64,000 nucleotides of DNA from Bimuria novae-zelandiae CBS 107.79 (Eukaryota; Ascomycota; Dothideomycetes; Pleosporales; Didymosphaeriaceae), in NCBI GenBank assembly GCA_010015655.1, contig ML976706.1:454364-518363 (forward strand), read 5' to 3'. The first letter of the stretch is position 1; each line of letters opens with the position of its first letter. The notes below the pieces were generated by a model. That model did not search any database, was not told where the DNA came from, and worked only from the letters and a program-made list of their open reading frames with translations. The position numbers and the translations under genes were made by a program. Positions 1 through 11,833 of this stretch are shown in pieces.

Positions 1-387
1 AAAGTGGCCGGGAAGCTGGCATGAGTAGAAATGGCCGAATGACCACGTCGATGGGTATCTCTAATTATATGAAAGAGCCTAGCGCTTGCGGACAAGATAA
101 TAGGCCGAGATGTCCCACTGAACATTGTAGATGGCGATGCGATTTGAGAGGAAAGTAAAAGCTTCTGCCGAGACGAGACGTTGGATTTTAAGGTTGGATG
201 GTAGAACAAATATCCGAATGATTAATATCCGTGCACCGACACTAGCTACGAAAGAGATCGTACGAGTAATTAATTACAGTAGTTAGTAATATACGTTTCT
301 CCAATGTTGATTATTAAACCCCTAATTCGAATTTTGGTTACGCGCCTTTCGAAGTCAAAGATTGGCTTCTTAGGAATAGCTATTAGG
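1..387. other. Gene-free left edge
   Basis: No open frame, RNA gene or repeat end is recognisable. The stretch is moderately AT-rich and runs up to the TA target site of the transposon at 390. It is probably the flank of a gene or repeat outside the window. Confidence 0.5.
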
Positions 388-389
388 TA

Positions 390-2175
390 AGCTAGCCCAC
401 CCGGATTCGAGTCACCCGGGGTTCCAACTCAACTGACTCGAATCACCCATCCACATGAAAAATCGAGTTTATTCTCTTAACACTATTACAATTGCTACTC
501 TGTACACATAGACTAAAGCGTTCGAGCTACTATTTCCGTTACTCTTCTTTCTATAGCTATTTCTTTAGCATTAACATCGCGCTGTGCCTCAAGAAGCTAT
601 AAGGCCTATACAGCAACTATAATTATATCTATCTCTGCAAAGCGCTTATTTAGATTTACACGAACTTTCTTTCGTGGCTGCTGAGGCTTAAGAGCCTTAA
701 GTTAACTACTAAGTCTTTTATTCTCTATTTTAAGCTGTGCTGCTCGTGTATTTGCTGCTCTAAGTACCTTACCAACTTTTTTAAAGAACTAGTGGGTCTT
801 GCGCCTGAGATTCTCATCCTTGTAAAGCTGTCGTTGCGCTACAAAAACCTCACGAGGTCCGTGAGGGGTAGAGAGATAACTCTGAGCAGGTTGAGGTTGA
901 GTCTGACGAGGTGGCGTGGTAGGCCTTTGAGATACCTGAGATGAGTTAACTACCCGGTCAATATTGAATGGACAGATACCAGCAGCAGCCCATCCTGCTC
1001 GTATAACTCTCTCAGTAATTGCGCGCTCTCGTGCGTGATAATAGGCTGTAATAAAGCGCTCTTTTTTAACACGCGCTGCGTCGTCAAGCCACGAGAGTGC
1101 CTAGATTTGCTGCCAGTAGAACCTCTTCACGACTAAGAATACTAAGAGGTCCAGAGGCTGTAGGACATGAGAAGAATAAGGAGGTAGAAACAGAAGATGG
1201 ACTTTATTCTGTTTGCATGCCCATAGGAAATCCAGGTTAATGTGGCTGCCGTGGCCATACAGGATCAGCATCCTCCAACGACCGTCTGATGGAGCTGTCT
1301 CGGGCAGGAATACCCCCTGCAACCACTCAGCTCCTATCTCATTTAATGTCCAGCCATTCTCCGAGGTTGTGTAAAGCCAGTCAGGAATTATCGCAGGAAA
1401 CCAAGTGCTCTATAGGCTCTTCCCTTTAAATATAACCGAACAGCGTAGTTTCTTGCCTGTAGCCGACACGCACTCGATTATTAATGCCCACTCGCGGTTC
1501 TCTGGGGACTGATGGTAAGCCTTCTTCTTCTGGCTAGATGCGAGCACTCTAGTGTTAGCACATACACCTAAGGCCTTCCCAGTCTCATCCATATTCCATA
1601 TATCCTCAGCCCTTATGCCTAGCCTCGTACGAGTCCTCTCAAAGAGCTCAAGGAACGCGCGTATCTGTGCTGGCGTTGCTCCCTCAGCTCGAGCAGCCTC
1701 AATCTTTCGACCCACAACAGATGCGACGCGTGGGTTACGCTTAAGGAAGGCAGCCATCCAATGCTTGCCTACGGGTCTGTGGTCTCCATTCATCCGGAGG
1801 ATTCGGTTCGCCATTTCTCGTGCGCGTGCGTGGGAGGGAGGAAAAGCTCGTGCGTCTTCTTCGAGTATCCATTGTACGAGGAAGTCCTCCTGCTCTAGAG
1901 TCAATCTTTGTTGGTATACGTGGCTGGTTTGGCTGTTCTGCGCGCCTCGTACGCGGGCCGAGAACGTAGCTTGAGGGATGTTGTAGGCCTTTGCAGCAGC
2001 TCTCTGACTCTGGAAAACACCAGCATTGAGATCGCGGATGGCTGCTTGAATAGATTCTTCACGGGTGTCCATTTGCGCAGTGTGGGTGGCGAGAAAAGTC
2101 GTGTTTTGGTGAGGGTGCTGAGTGGCGATGGGGTGAGTTGAAACCCCGGGTGACTCGAATCCGGGTGGGCTAGCT
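390..2175 (-). mobile_element. pogo/Fot1-type DNA transposon (P1), complete ends
   Basis: The element is 1786 bp long. The 41-bp terminal inverted repeats at 390-430 and 2135-2175 begin AGCTAGCCCACCCGGATTCG and differ at one base. TA dinucleotides at 388-389 and 2176-2177 are the expected target duplication of the Tc1/mariner/pogo superfamily. The size and the minus-strand CENP-B-type transposase match Fot1/Pot2-like fungal elements. It is only lightly mutated compared with the transposons further right, so it is probably a fairly recent arrival or has escaped most RIP. Confidence 0.9.
540..2072 (-). pseudogene. pogo-type transposase of P1, interrupted by stops
   Basis: Translation from the ATG at 2072 gives a psq-like helix-turn-helix (about residues 5-45, with AAKAYNIPQATFSARV), a CENP-B/Tc5 DNA-binding domain (about 55-115), and a DDE_1 catalytic domain starting at EDIWNMDETG. 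The same frame is broken by TAG at 1410-1412 and again at 1101-1103. Between and after these stops it keeps family residues such as FLPPYSSHVLQPLDL and an RAGWAAAGICPFN motif, so the stops are point mutations and not frameshifts. The motif normally read as DGHGSH is YGHGSH here, so the second catalytic Asp is lost. A further TAG lies at 789-791, and the frame then decays toward 540. It cannot make active transposase, but it could be moved by a related intact copy elsewhere. Confidence 0.85.
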
Positions 2176-2253
2176 TAGCCTGTAAACGTCTAGACAAACC
2201 AAGTTAAGACGACTTTTATTGGGCGCGGTGCCGCTCTTTAGCGCCTACGCTTG

Positions 2254-3328
2254 CAGCATCACACGAAGGAGAGCATGGAAGCCGCACATACTACAACATC
2301 TTGATTGACCCGTGGCTGCAGGGCGGGCAGTCGGATGTCGCGGCGCGGTTCTCGCCGCAATGACATGCGACGGAGAGCGCGGTGAAGACGGCGCGGCAGA
2401 TTGAGATCATGGCAGGAGGGCTGCGGCTGGGGAAGAAGAAGAGGACGAGTGGCCTCAAGGTTGCTTCCGGTGCGGAGATGTTCATCAACGCTCTGGCCAT
2501 CAGCCATGAGTTCACGGATCATTGCCACAAGGATACGCTGTTGGAGGTGCATCCGGACGTGCCTGTGTTTGCGGCAGAGGTGCGTCTCATTCCTGACAAG
2601 ATGCATCTCAGCGAGAGCTGACCTTGTTCGTGTAGCAAGCCGCGAAGCTCGTCTCCGGCTTCAACCACTTCCGCACCGTCGTCACGATACTCACGTTTAC
2701 GTCCGAGAACTCCGACTGGCGCGACTACTCCTTGCTGCCATTGCCCTCATGGCTCAGCATATCGCGACTCACAGCCTCGGGCGACGCTCTCTACTACCAC
2801 TCCGCGCTCCTCATAATCTTCGTATTGTACGCTTTCTCTTCTGCGACACCTAAGAAGCGCGCTTCGCTCTCGATATACGGCGACGAAGAGTCCTCTTCAA
2901 TCGACTCAGACGCAGCTGAGTGCATTGTATACACGCCGCACGGCATCCCATACAAATCGCTCGAGCCCATCGCGAAAGCATACCCGCCATTACACACGCT
3001 TGCATTCTTACACGGCCTTCACGACGTTTCGATATCGGCAGCGCAGCAACTAAATCTCGGTGCGAAGAATGGCCTGCTTGCGCAACGCGTACTGCGTGCG
3101 AAATACTGAGTGGATACCCACGACGAGGTGCAGAAGGGCGGTGGCCTAATATCGTGGTTCCTGCGCCGCAAGATATGGACACTTGAAGACGCGTTGAGAG
3201 AGGCGAAAGCTGTGGTAGATAGCCAGACTACGGGGAAGGACGGCGACGAGTTCGAGGATGTGCACTTTGAAGTCGTGGGAATGGGGAGAGCAGGATACTT
3301 GAATACGTGGCACGAAGGATACCCATGA
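2254..3328 (+). pseudogene. Metallo-beta-lactamase-fold hydrolase pseudogene
   Basis: One frame reads YNILIDPWLQGG, then an in-frame TGA at 2361-2363, then a segment with the zinc-ligand-like motif SHEFTDHCHKDTL. A 56-bp intron at 2580-2635 (GTGCGT..CTGAC..TAG) joins AAE to QAAKLVSGFNHF. The frame stays open to a second TGA at 3107-3109 and ends at 3328 with WHEGYP. Removing the intron restores a continuous family-like protein except for the two stops, each of which sits where Trp fits (TGG to TGA). The HxxxDH motif and the DPWL motif match the UlaG-like (COG2220) branch of the beta-lactamase superfamily common in fungi. The 5' end is unclear: coding likeness fades near 2254, only about 80 bp from the end of transposon P1. 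Family assignment is by motif only, and substrate is unknown. Confidence 0.7.
2580..2635 (+). other. Intron in the beta-lactamase-fold pseudogene
   Basis: A GTGCGT donor, a GCTGAC branch-like site and a TGTAG acceptor enclose 56 bp. Its removal joins two segments in the same frame. Its survival argues that this was a normal gene until recently. Confidence 0.7.
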
Positions 3329-3481
3329 ATACACCATTTTACCGTTCAGCAACACGACAGGGAGTAGAACTTAATAACGTAATTACTGGTTGAGCGGCCA
3401 AAAAGAGGGAACGAGTGCGCCGTTGCAGGCAAATCCCTCTCCTTGAACCGTTCTAATTTTCTCTCTCATTCTTACATCACA

Positions 3482-4186
3482 TCAAACATACAACCCACTA
3501 ACGTTATACCCATACCTCCAATCTCCCGCCAACCACACCCTGTCCTTCTCCTTATACCCAATCGTCCTAAACCCCAACTTCCCCAACACCTTCCCACTCG
3601 CCGGATTCCCCGGTCCCCAAGTAGCCTCGATATAGTACACCTCATCCCCCTTCTCCCTCGCCTCCCTCGTCCCCTCGCGATACGCCTCCAGCACCGCCCG
3701 CCCAGCCTCGGTAGCATACCCCTTCCCCCATGCCTTTTGCAGGAAAGTGTACCCTAAGGAGCGGAGGTTGATCGGCTTTGAGTGTTCCAGGTCGGAGAGA
3801 GGAGGCGTGGAGGGGTCGGTGGGTGTCTGGTCGGACGTGGGTGCTACACTCGTACGAGAGAAGGGAGGCAACTCGGCGCCTTGGGCTGGCGTGCGGAGAC
3901 CCATGTTCCCGAGGACTTCACCTGGGAAGGGCAGTTCTGCGCCGTCGGCGGAGAAGCGAGCGAAGATGATGTAGGTTATGGCGTCGTATTTTTCAAGGCG
4001 CTCGGTGAACCAGGCCTGAGATTCTTCGAGCGTGTTGCATTTACCGTGAAGGCTCCAGCTCGTTGCGACGGGATCAACCCAGTTTGCGTGGAACCATTTT
4101 AGGTGGTCGCCGGAGAGGGAGGTGTCTGAGATGCGGATTAAGCGGAGACGCTCTGTCTCGATGAGTTCTTTGGTTGGGGGGCTCAT
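3482..4186 (-). CDS. GNAT-family N-acetyltransferase (RimJ/RimL type)
   Basis: An intact, intronless 234-aa frame. The N-terminal motif ETERLRLIRISD is the usual first strand of Acetyltransf_3 proteins. The acetyl-CoA-binding region LGYTFLQKAWGKGYATEAGRAVLEA carries the Q/R-x-x-G-x-G/A loop as KAWGKGYATEA. The closing GKVLGKLGFRTIG matches the C-terminal beta-bulge region of the family. A proline- and serine-rich insert (about residues 125-155) separates strands before the loop. The ATG at 4184-4186 was chosen because the conserved domain starts within 10 residues of it; an upstream in-frame ATG at 4297 would add 37 basic residues without similarity. The acceptor substrate (an amino acid, protein N-terminus or small amine) cannot be read from the sequence. 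It lies between a broken gene and the large transposon nest. Confidence 0.85.
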   Translation of the reverse strand: MSPPTKELIETERLRLIRISDTSLSGDHLKWFHANWVDPVATSWSLHGKCNTLEESQAWFTERLEKYDAITYIIFARFSADGAELPFPGEVLGNMGLRTPAQGAELPPFSRTSVAPTSDQTPTDPSTPPLSDLEHSKPINLRSLGYTFLQKAWGKGYATEAGRAVLEAYREGTREAREKGDEVYYIEATWGPGNPASGKVLGKLGFRTIGYKEKDRVWLAGDWRYGYNVSGLYV

Positions 4187-4793
4187 TTTGTGGTGTGTGT
4201 AGCCCTTTTGAAGAATCCTCTTGTGCAATCGTGGTTTGGAGTTTGTCGAACACGCTTTTCTTTTGACTGTTTTTATAAAGATCTGTAAATTATTCACTGT
4301 TAACCTATGCTTTGACTTATATGGATCCCCTTGAGGAAGTTAGGCCAGTGCGCTTGGCGAATAACGGAAGACTCCAGGTGTTCGCATGTGCTGTCTGCTG
4401 ACATAATTATTACGCTACCGTGTCCGTGCGCGTAACGCCCGGATTCGCGTAACGCCCGGCTTTTTACTAAGAAAATTAAGAAAAATGCAAAAGTTTAAAG
4501 TAAGATAACTTTTTAATTACTAATTCTTTCTAAAAACTTCCTTAATTAAAGTTATGAAGGAAGATTTTATTTAGGATTTTAAAATTTTAGTTTTCTAATA
4601 ATAATTAAGTTTTTAAAAAAAGAAGAAAAGGAAAAATATTTAGGTCTTTTAAATAAATAAAAAATTATAGTATAAACTACACTATTTAAACACTTTTTAA
4701 ATTAGACTTTTTTTTATATAAAAGTCTATTTAGAGAGATAAATTATCTATATTAAAAACATAAAAAAAAACTTAAGAACTTTATAACGTACTT

Positions 4794-4844
4794 CACAAGC
4801 GAGCGACTCACACAAGCGAGCGACTCACACAAGCGAGCGACTCA
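4794..4844. repeat. Three tandem copies of a 17-bp unit in the left arm of F
   Basis: The unit CACAAGCGAGCGACTCA is present three times without mismatch at 4794-4810, 4811-4827 and 4828-4844. The opposite arm has a single inverted copy near 5194-5210. The arrays therefore expanded in one arm only, after the arms were formed. Confidence 0.9.
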
Positions 4845-5442
4845 CTCCATTTTACTAAGAAAACCGAGATTTTTCCACCTCTATAACTTCTTTAATACTT
4901 AATAATAAATTTTATAAAGTTATATACTTGGCTGCACCGAGATACAAAATCTATATTCAAGATTACTAAGCTCTAGCCTAAAGGGATTAGACGTTATTTA
5001 AGAATTACTACATTATAGGGGCTTTTGGCTCCCAAATTTTATATCTCGGATACTATCAGTACTAGAGCTATAAGAATCTAATAGATTAATTACTATATAT
5101 ATAGTATTACTGTGTAAAAACTTTAATATTTATTATTAAGTATTAGGAACGTTATAACGGTATAAAAATCACGGATTTCTTAGTAAAATGGAGTGAGTCG
5201 CTCGCTTGTGAAGTACGTTATAACTTTTTAATTAGCATATTAATATTAAAGACTTAAATATAAAAAGTGTTTAAAATGATATAGTTTATACTTTAAAAAA
5301 TCTTTATTTTTTAATTTTAAAGACTAAATATTTTATTAAGCCATTTAGGGTAGCTAATCCTAAAGGAGACTAGGATTAGTTCTTAGGTAAAAGTAATATT
5401 AAAATAAATAAAAGTTATTAATACATCGGGCGTATTAATAGG

Positions 5443-5940
5443 TGTTATAAGGAGGTTTACTTACCTAAGCCTAATCTGGATTAGGGGAGGATAGATTCGG
5501 AATAATCTGCCTTATAGATATATTTAGTAGTTAAGAGTTTAAAATAACAATACTAGAGTGTGCGAATAATCCAATTCTATAATAAACTATAACATAACTA
5601 ACTAGGAGATTTACAAATCTATTATAAGAAATATACTTATAGTATATGAAGTTAACTACAAGGAGTAAGAAATGTATAAAGAAATTATTAAACTATATAC
5701 TATTTATATTAGTTTTTATTATTATTAGAATTATTATTATAGTCTTGCTAAGACCCTAAGGTCCCTAGGACCTTTAGGGTCTTATAGGATCTTACATTAT
5801 GCGGGACACTATAATATAACTACTAACTTAAGCTACCTTACGCTTCTTTATATTTCTTTACCTTAGTAATTTTGCTAATAATAACTCTCTTAGCGTAATT
5901 ATCTAGTTTTATTATTCTTATAGAGTTTATAATTATAACA
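5443..5940 (-). repeat. 3' LTR of Gypsy-B
   Basis: It is 498 bp long and pairs with 25465-25962. It starts TGTTATAAGG and ends TATAACA. The polypurine tract lies just inside it at about 5941-5953. Confidence 0.85.
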
Positions 5941-5998
5941 CTATCCCCCTTTGTAAGGTTATTATCTTAATACTTTACTTTTTTATATTACTATGCTA

Positions 5999-6417
5999 TG
6001 TTAAGATCTGAACATGTATGGAACAAGGAGGGCCAACGGGCCTCCAGTGGGGGTGACACTCGGCGGGGTCGCGTAACCGAGGTCACGTGACAACACCATC
6101 CAGCCAAGACTCACCAGCCATGGATGGCGATACCGTCCATGGATGGCAACGGTATCTTGGATGGTATGAATTCCTTATATATATAAAACAACACAAATAC
6201 CCTTATAGAATGCGTGTTTAACCTGTTTATCAATCTATCGTTTGGATCTGAATAAGCAACCTTATTAATTTAATTATGCTATACCTACCTTTAATACTAA
6301 CGCCCTAGTGACAAGCGCAAGCTATTACTATAACCCTCTCTTATCTTACTATAGTATTCCTGCCTGAGAACTAACTTTAGCCCCTTAGGGGCTAGCTACC
6401 CCTTTAGGATCTTAATA
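5999..6417 (+). repeat. 5' LTR of Gypsy-A (419 bp)
   Basis: It starts TGTTAAGATC and ends GATCTTAATA, where the final CA has become TA, a typical RIP change. Its middle (about 6093-6180) carries an inverted CCATGGATGG motif that the 3' LTR lacks. Confidence 0.85.
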
Positions 6418-9400
6418 TCTTAAATACTTTTAATATAAATACTAATAGGACCCCTACCTCTTCTATGGCTTTAGATAACCATGTCACCCCTATAGGGGAT
6501 AGCAAGAACAAGACATATAAACCTAACTTATATAATAGTAATCGTACCCTCCTCGATACTGGCTCTTATAGCTAGACCTCTATTTTTCGACTAGAATTAA
6601 GATCTCGAAGACAAGAAGAAGGTTATCTTTACTATAACCTATATATAAGGAAGCGCTGAAGAATAGATCTATCCTTACCTAGTTAAGTACTTAGACATAG
6701 ACTATAATAACAAAAATAAGGAGTATATTAATAAGCATGCCGATGCAATCGACATTATTAAAGACTATAATAACTTTAAAATATACCTTTAATAAATGTT
6801 TAGAATTACTAATAAAATAGCTATCGCTGGACGAGCAATCTAAATAGTTCGCTAACACTAATTTATAGCTAAATATACGACTAAGTTCCGCAAGTACGCA
6901 GTGCAACTTAACTAGGAGGATAAATTTCTTAAGATAATATATAAATAAGGCCTTAAAAGTAATATGCGCGAGGAACTCCTGCGTAGTAGTATAAAGATAG
7001 AGACTTTAGAAAAACTATATAAAGAGACTATTCGCATTAATAGGGAGTGGTTCGCTTTGCAAGAAGAGTTCCGTAGGAACCTGAGGAACGCTAGTTTCGG
7101 ACGATAGGCACCTATAGTCTACAGAGCGCTACTAAAAGCACCTTAACGCCAGTAACGTAACTACTATAGACCCCAACCTATAGAAGATGTCTAGTTTAAC
7201 AACCTAGAAAAAGGAACAGGAAAGGCTATAGGCTTTTAAAAGCCTAATTAACGTATCTTAGATAGAACCTGACGATAGGGGACTAAGACGCGTAAATGCT
7301 TCACATGTGGCAAACTAGGCCACATAGCTAGGAACTGCAGATCTAAGAATAAGATCACTAGACAGTTAAACGTACTAACTATTAATAAGAAAGAAACCAC
7401 CGACGAAAAATGGCAGGTAGTAAACGCTATTAAATAAATTAACATCTACGACGAAGGATTGGAGTAATTAGGGACCCCTAATTTACGACTCTACAAGGAC
7501 GCATACGAAGGTTTGGACGAAAAAGGAAAGGAGAAGGAACTAATGCCTCGCTCTCCTACGCCTTACCCTGGCTGGAGCAAACCAGTCACTAGCAAGACAA
7601 CGAATGTTTTCGACTTCTTGGAAAAACACCAACCAAGGGAAGGAGACTTTGGGTTTACAGCGATGGAACGACAAGACTACGCAGAAGCATTTTTCCATGC
7701 TTACCAACCTAACCTGGTTAGTAAAGCAGCACGAGAAATGGCGGACCACCGCTACGCCCACGAAGACCCTAAGAAGAAGTACCTAAACGAAAACCTAAAC
7801 TACGAACTATAGTACGACCTAGACCACCGCAATCCTACGCATAAGACTATACGATAGACCCTTTACAAAGAAGATTAATATACTATTTATTACTAAGCTA
7901 AGGAATACAGCTACTTTCCCTAAATATACTAACGATGTAGATGGGAGTGGTTTAATTACCCTATCGCCTATTATAACATTTACCTCTAGGATAAACGCGA
8001 AACACGATACTTTCTATATCTTAACTAGGCACTAAACTAAGTAATATTACTACTAGTTAATAAGAAATATGCATTAGACAAATAGCAAATATACTTATAC
8101 CCTAATTATAAGGAATATAAAGAATAAAAAGGGAAGCATAGGTTTAATTGTATACTAAAAAGGACTACGACCCTTAGAATTAAAATGGTAACAAAGGAAG
8201 AAGCCAGTAAAGCTCTCCTAGCAGAGGTCTAGCAGTAGCCCTAGGAGAAGAAAAACGAAGGACGCCTTAAACCCACGGAGCTAGTTAAAAAGAAAATGTC
8301 TTTTTTAGACCTAGGCTTAGGCGAGAAAACGCCTTTAAGGAAGTAAATGCCACTAATAGTTAAGCATTAATTAAGCTACTAGTATAGCTTAAAGAAATAT
8401 AGATAAAAGCCATGCTAGACTTAAGAGCATAGGAAAGTTATATATCTAAAAAAGCACTTAATAGAGCAGGACTCTACGAACACAAGAAGGCCATACCCTA
8501 TGCTATCCATGTCGCGAATAGATAGCTAATACCCGGCAAAGCAACAATCGAGTACGAGGTTAAAACTACCTTTACGATCTATAGACACTAGGAATTAATT
8601 ACCCTTAATATTATTAAGAAAGCTAATTACGACGTGATTTTAGGATTACCCTAGTTAAGGAAGCATAACCCTATAGTTAACTAGGAAAAGAAAGAGCTAT
8701 CCTTTAAGCGCTGCAACTGTGCATTGCAAGCAAAGCCTACGCATTAACAAAGTATAATAGTAAATAAGAGAACTATTAATAACATAGTTATCCGATTATA
8801 TGGCCTCTATCTATTGTGGATATGAGGCTGGAGCACTCTCTCTTTTGTACTATTCTAAATAGGGCTAGCGCTGCAGCGGCACTTATTTGGAGCCTCGCAC
8901 ACATCTGCATTCCAGACACAGACAGAACACGAACATCATTAATAAATCATCACAACCATCAATTCTCATCATTGCATTATCTCAAAGTGACAGAACACTA
9001 TTAAATCTGACAATAGTCTCGCGACTAGAAGTTGATAAACGCGAAATTAACTTGGCAGACGCTAGCAGGAACTACTAGGTTATAAAGCGTAAGTATAAAG
9101 AGAATAGCGCACCTCTTAATATCCCCGATAAATATAAAGAATAGAGTTATTTATTTTGGGAAGAGAAAGGAGCAAACGCCCTTCCTAAGCATACACACCA
9201 AGATCACCGCATTATTCTCGAAGAAGGAAAAACGCCGCCTTTTAGACCACTATATAGCTAGAGTAAAAAAGAACTCTAATAGACACGCGAATTCCTAAAG
9301 AAAGCCCTTAATAGGTAATAGATACGTAAGTTAGAATTGCTAGCAGCGTTACCCTTAATATTTATTATAAAGAAGGATAGAATACAACGTCTATGCATTA

Positions 9401-11833
9401 ACTATAAGAGACTAAACAACATAATAATTAAGAATAGATACTTACTACTAAATATACAAGAATCACGAGACAGGCTAGGACGAGCTAAGATATTTATATA
9501 ATTTAACCTACGAGACGGATACCACCTTATACGAATATTAGCAGGTGATGAGTGGAAGACAGCCTTTTAAACTAGATATAGACTGTTCGAGTACTAAGTT
9601 ATGCCTTTTGGACTTACAAACGCGCCAGCAACATTCCAAGTAATAATTAATAATATACTATAGAACTACTTTAATATATTTATAGTTGCCTACCTCGACG
9701 ACATCCTAGTATTCTTAGAATAGGAGAAAGATTATGTGCAACACGTGTAGACGGTACTATAAGCGCTAGATAACACTAACCTATAGCTAAAACTAGAAAA
9801 GTGTAAATTCTATATTATAGAACTGGAATTCCTAGGACATGTTATTAACACTAAAGGTATCTAAGTAAGCCCTTTAAAGATTAAGGAAGTAAAAAAGTAA
9901 AAATTACCTATTAATCTTAAGGAAGTGCGAGCCTTCCTTAGATTTACTAAATTTAATAGATAATTTATTACGGACTACTCTAGAATTACACTACCACTTA
10001 CGAACCTTATGAAGAAAGATAAACTTTTTAACTAGATAAAGGAATGCGAATAAGTATTCTAAACACTACGAAAAGCATGTATTACGCTACCAGTCCTTAT
10101 ACACTTCTAAGATAATAAACATTTACGTATCGAAATAAACGCAAGCGACTTGGCAGTAGGAGCATGCGCGAAATAAGAAAAGAATAGCAAATAGCACCTA
10201 GTTACGTACTACGCACACAAGTTCACACCGGAAGAATTATAGTACGAAGTACACGATAAGGAACTACTTGCGATAGTAAAAGCTATTAAATACTAGAGGA
10301 TCTACGCATATAGCTACTTAGAACTTATAATCTTTATAGACTATAAGAATCTTACACGCTTTACAACTACGAAAGAACTAACTTAACGACAAGCAAGATG
10401 GTTAGAAACGCTAGGATAATATAAATTTAAAATTATATACACCCTAGGCAAAGAAAACGGACAAGCAAACGCTCTTAGTAGAATAAATAATAAAGGAGAA
10501 AAGGTTAAGATATACTCTATAATACTAAAGAAAAACCTTAATAGCTCTTTAGAACTAACTACTAAACTTAACCAACTCCTTGTACTCACACGAGAAGTAC
10601 CTAGAGAACTGTAAAAGGAAGTTATACGATAATACCATAATAACCTAGTGTACGGACACCTAGAGATTAGAAAAACCATAGAACTTATCTAGCGGAATTA
10701 CAGCTTTAAGGGAATTAAGGAAGCAGTAACCACCTATATCTGCAAATATATAGATTGCTAGCGCAATAAACATATAACACACCTTAAGTATAGAGAAATG
10801 CAAGCTATACAAATACCTATTGCACTATAGGAAGATATCGCTATGGACTTTATTATAGGACTACCAAAATTAAGAGATCCTACAATCGGAATCACTTACA
10901 ACGCAATACTAAATATTGTCTATTAATTTACTAAATACGTGGAACTACTACTATGCTAGAAGATAACTACGGCTAAGGAACTCGCATTCCTTATCCTAGA
11001 CCGACTTATACGGCACCACGGTATTCTAAAGACAATTATTAGCGATAGAGACAAACTCTTTACCTTAAACTATTAGATAACCCTGATGGCACTTATTGGA
11101 ATAAAACAGAAATTATCGACAGCATACTATCCACAAACCGACGGACAGACAGAACGTACAAATTAAACTATTAAAACGTACCTACGCATTTACTGCAACA
11201 GCCAGAAAAATAACTAGATTTCCTTTCTACTTATGGCACAACTAGCATATAATAATAAGATATTAATAGCAACAGGATATACACTATTTTATGCAAACTA
11301 TAAAAGACATCTATATCTCTTTAATTAAACACTTCCTATAACGATTAAAACAGAAGAAGCAATAAACATGGCAGAAACTATAAAGAAAATACATGCACAA
11401 CTCTAAGAGAATCTTAAGAAAGCTTAACAGCAAAGCATTTCCTACACAAACCAAAAAAGAAAAACGGCACCTTAGCTAAAGAAGGGGGATAAAGCATACC
11501 TGCTTACGAAGAGTCTTCGGACCTAGAAGAAAAAACACAAGAAACTAGACCATGTCAAGGTCAGGCTATTTTTCATTATCGAACAAGTATTACTAGTTAA
11601 CTACTAATTAGAACTACTACTAGACGTAAAGATACACCTAGTATTTTATATAAATTAACTCGATCCTGCAGACCCTAAAACACTAGTTAAAACAACCTTT
11701 TATCACTAGCTAGAGGAAGAAACCGAATTCGAGGTTAAGAAGATACTATAATACACAGATTAGCCACGAACATACCTAATTAAGTGGAAAGGATATTCAC
11801 ACTTAGAAAACACATGGGAACTAGAAGCAAACC

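Noticed and set aside
2401..2853. 150-codon plus-strand open frame
   Set aside because: It overlaps the beta-lactamase-fold frame in another phase and runs through its intron. The translation is Arg/Cys/Leu-biased, a typical shadow.
4794..4844. CRISPR-like array
   Set aside because: The 17-bp units are directly adjacent, without spacers, and lie in a foldback transposon of a eukaryote.
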